Assembly (NCBI GenBank): GCA_942491885.1
Contig: CALOCQ010000002.1
Location: 1,178,001 to 1,242,000 of the forward strand
Length of the DNA stretch: 64,000 nt
Direction: 5' to 3'
DNA from: CALBPI01 sp942491885
Lineage (GTDB): Bacteria > Pseudomonadota > Gammaproteobacteria > Steroidobacterales > Woeseiaceae
Shown: positions 62,583 through 64,000 of the stretch, one piece after another
Layout of the letters: every line of letters begins with the position of its first letter
Numbering within the stretch: position 1 is the stretch's first letter
Translations under genes and position numbers: made by a program
Notes under the pieces: generated by a model
Databases searched by the model: none
What the model was told of the DNA's origin: nothing
The model's input: the letters and a program-made list of their open reading frames with translations, nothing else

Positions 62583-62785
62583 ACGCTAGCGCACAATATT
62601 TTCTGTGTTTATGCCGGTTTTTTCGTAGTTTCGACATAAGCGGGAATTCTGTCTATTGAGAAGCCGCGCACAGCGTGGGCTAAATGCAGGGGGTACAGTT
62701 TTCCGGACGCTGGACGCTACGATACACAGGACGTGCGTGCAATCGCACCATGGCAGCACACCTCAGGAATGGATGACTGACACAG

Positions 62786-63631
62786 ATGACCGATATTAGC
62801 CGCGACGAATTGCAGCAGGCGCTGGAAAACGGCCAGCTGCTGGTTCAATACCAGCCCAAAATGGCCCGCATGACGGGCCGTACCGACTGGGTGACCACCG
62901 AAGCGGAAGCGCTGATTCGCTGGCGCCACCCGGTGCGGGGGCGTGTTTCACCGATGGACTTCCTGCCGCAGGCCGTGGAATTCGGGCTGATGCCCAAAAT
63001 TGGCGACTTCGTTCTTCGTGAAACCCTGAGACAGCTGGTGCGCTGGCGTAAGGATGGCCTGCAGCTCAACGGTTGCGTCAACCTCGACACCAGCTTGCTG
63101 CAGGATCTGGAGCTGGCGGGCAACTATGAGCGCATTGCGGGCGAGTTCGGCCTGCCTTGCGATGCGATCACGTTCGAGGTCGCCCAACCCAATATTGCCG
63201 GCGCTGAAGCGGAGTGCGCGCAGGTCATGTCGGCCTTGCGCCGCAAGGGCTTCCGCTTGTCGCTCGACGATTTTGGTGCTGCGCGCCAGTCATTGAGCGC
63301 GTTTGGCAAGCTCGACTTTGACGAAATCAAGATCCACGCGTCGCTGCTGATACAGGCACGCGATAACGCGATTACGCGCCAGGCGCTGGCTGCGGTCACC
63401 GGAATGGCACACGCACTGGGCATTACGGTTTGCGCCGAAGGCGTCGAGGACGCCGTCACATTCGATTTCCTGAAAGAAATCCGTTGCGACAAGATGCAGG
63501 GATTCTTCATCTCCGAGGCCGTCATGCCTGAGATTATCCAGAGCTGCTACCCGGCCGTCGATGCGGCAAGCGCGATGGATGTGATCTCGGAAGTCACCGG
63601 CATGTACCGGAGTGAGCAGGCACAGGCCTGA
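62786..63631 (+). CDS. EAL-domain protein with altered loop 6
   Basis: A 281-residue stand-alone EAL domain with no sensor or GGDEF domain. The metal ligands look kept: EALIRW, Asn in CVNLD, DDFG, Lys in EIKIH, Glu in AEGVED and Gln in MQGF. Deviations: the usual E-I-T-E reads FEVAQ (second Glu to Gln) and DFGTGYSS reads DFGAARQS. In studied EAL enzymes that second Glu and loop 6 support dimerisation and catalysis, so activity may be low or lost. The gene sits between parB and atpI, which are normally neighbours. ATG 62786. Confidence 0.85.
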   Translation: MTDISRDELQQALENGQLLVQYQPKMARMTGRTDWVTTEAEALIRWRHPVRGRVSPMDFLPQAVEFGLMPKIGDFVLRETLRQLVRWRKDGLQLNGCVNLDTSLLQDLELAGNYERIAGEFGLPCDAITFEVAQPNIAGAEAECAQVMSALRRKGFRLSLDDFGAARQSLSAFGKLDFDEIKIHASLLIQARDNAITRQALAAVTGMAHALGITVCAEGVEDAVTFDFLKEIRCDKMQGFFISEAVMPEIIQSCYPAVDAASAMDVISEVTGMYRSEQAQA

Positions 63632-63643
63632 CCCGCGCGGCTG

Positions 63644-64000
63644 CTAGCCTATGCGCTCGAGGATACCCTCGAGTTCGTCCAGACTGTTGTAGCTGATCGT
63701 CAGGCTGCCTTTGCCGTTGGCATGGTGCACAACCACCGACGCGCCCAGCTTTTGCTGCAAATCATTCTCTAGACGCAAAATATCCGGGTCTTTACGCTTT
63801 CGCAGCGGGCGCCTTCGGCTTTGCCGGCGCATTCGCCGCACGCACGCGTCTCTCGGTCTCGCGCACAGACAGCCCACCGGCGGCGACTTCGTGCGCAAGC
63901 GCGATCTGCGCTTTACTGGAGCTCACGCCGAGCAGCGCGCGCGCATGGCCCATATCGATTTTTCGCGTCTCGACCAGCTTTTGAACTTCTTCCGCCAGAT
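63644..64000 (-). CDS. parB: chromosome-partitioning protein ParB, 3' part with frameshift
   Basis: The window shows the end of parB. From the right edge the frame reads LAEEVQKLVETRKIDMGHAR and VSSSKAQIALAHEV, VRETERRVRAANAPAKP, the DNA-binding helix-turn-helix end and linker, then hits TAA at 63794-63792. In the adjacent frame the sequence continues directly with KDPDILRLENDLQQKLG and SYNSLDELEGILERIG, the C-terminal dimerisation domain, to 63644. Removing one T at 63794 restores a normal ParB. Either a real frameshift, which would cost the dimerisation domain, or a sequence error. Confidence 0.88.

Noticed and set aside
1..64000. CRISPR array, rRNA genes, intact insertion sequence
   Set aside because: No regularly spaced direct repeats, no rRNA-like conserved stretches and no transposase gene were found on reading through the window.

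Overview
The window reads as part of a gammaproteobacterial chromosome. The right end has the order parB - (EAL gene) - atpIBEFHAGDC - (alpha/beta hydrolase, lipoprotein) - glmU - glmS, the usual origin-proximal order in Gammaproteobacteria. Two large TonB-dependent receptors, many lipoproteins, a PEP-CTERM surface protein and a bacteriohopanoid/lipid-type RND exporter fit a free-living, probably aquatic heterotroph. Genus cannot be fixed from sequence alone. No rRNA operon, intact tRNA, CRISPR array, intact insertion sequence or prophage was seen.

Layout. 1-6.6 kb: transport genes (AbgT carrier cut by the window edge, ABC exporter, M20 amidohydrolase, RND/MMPL exporter). 6.7-11 kb: oligopeptidase B preceded by a lipoprotein-signal mini-ORF in the same frame, small membrane protein, TPR protein. 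11-16.1 kb: a signalling operon of TonB receptor, YfiR-like periplasmic protein and CHASE8-type hybrid histidine kinase. 16.3-27.4 kb: housekeeping and stress genes (thioesterase, dapB, exported SDR, beta-propeller, Kef-type antiporter, tandem universal stress protein, serine hydrolase plus CPBP protease, macrodomain, HDOD). 27.6-39.7 kb: an amidohydrolase lipoprotein, then a gene-poor, decayed zone with pseudogenes, a tRNA-like fragment, a MITE-like element, a 117-bp duplication and many copies of a dispersed intergenic repeat, mixed with a few intact genes (GST, two cytochrome P460-type proteins, AraC regulator, uracil-DNA-glycosylase family protein, two orphan proteins).

40-49.4 kb: a compact catabolic cluster under an IclR regulator: MetE-like zinc methyltransferase, alpha/beta hydrolase, citryl-CoA-lyase-like protein, TonB receptor, VOC protein, flavodoxin-type reductase, PaaK-type acyl-CoA ligase and pirin. 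Two tandem TTCG-N5-CGAA palindromes lie in its central divergent promoter. The combination suggests uptake, CoA activation and cleavage of an organic acid; the substrate is unknown and I regard this as the best candidate for an undescribed pathway.

49.6-64 kb: PEP-CTERM protein with its terminator, glmS/glmU (amino-sugar precursor supply), the complete F-type ATP synthase operon with a recognisable sigma70 promoter, a divergent EAL protein with an altered loop, and the 3' part of parB, which as given carries a one-base frameshift before its dimerisation domain.
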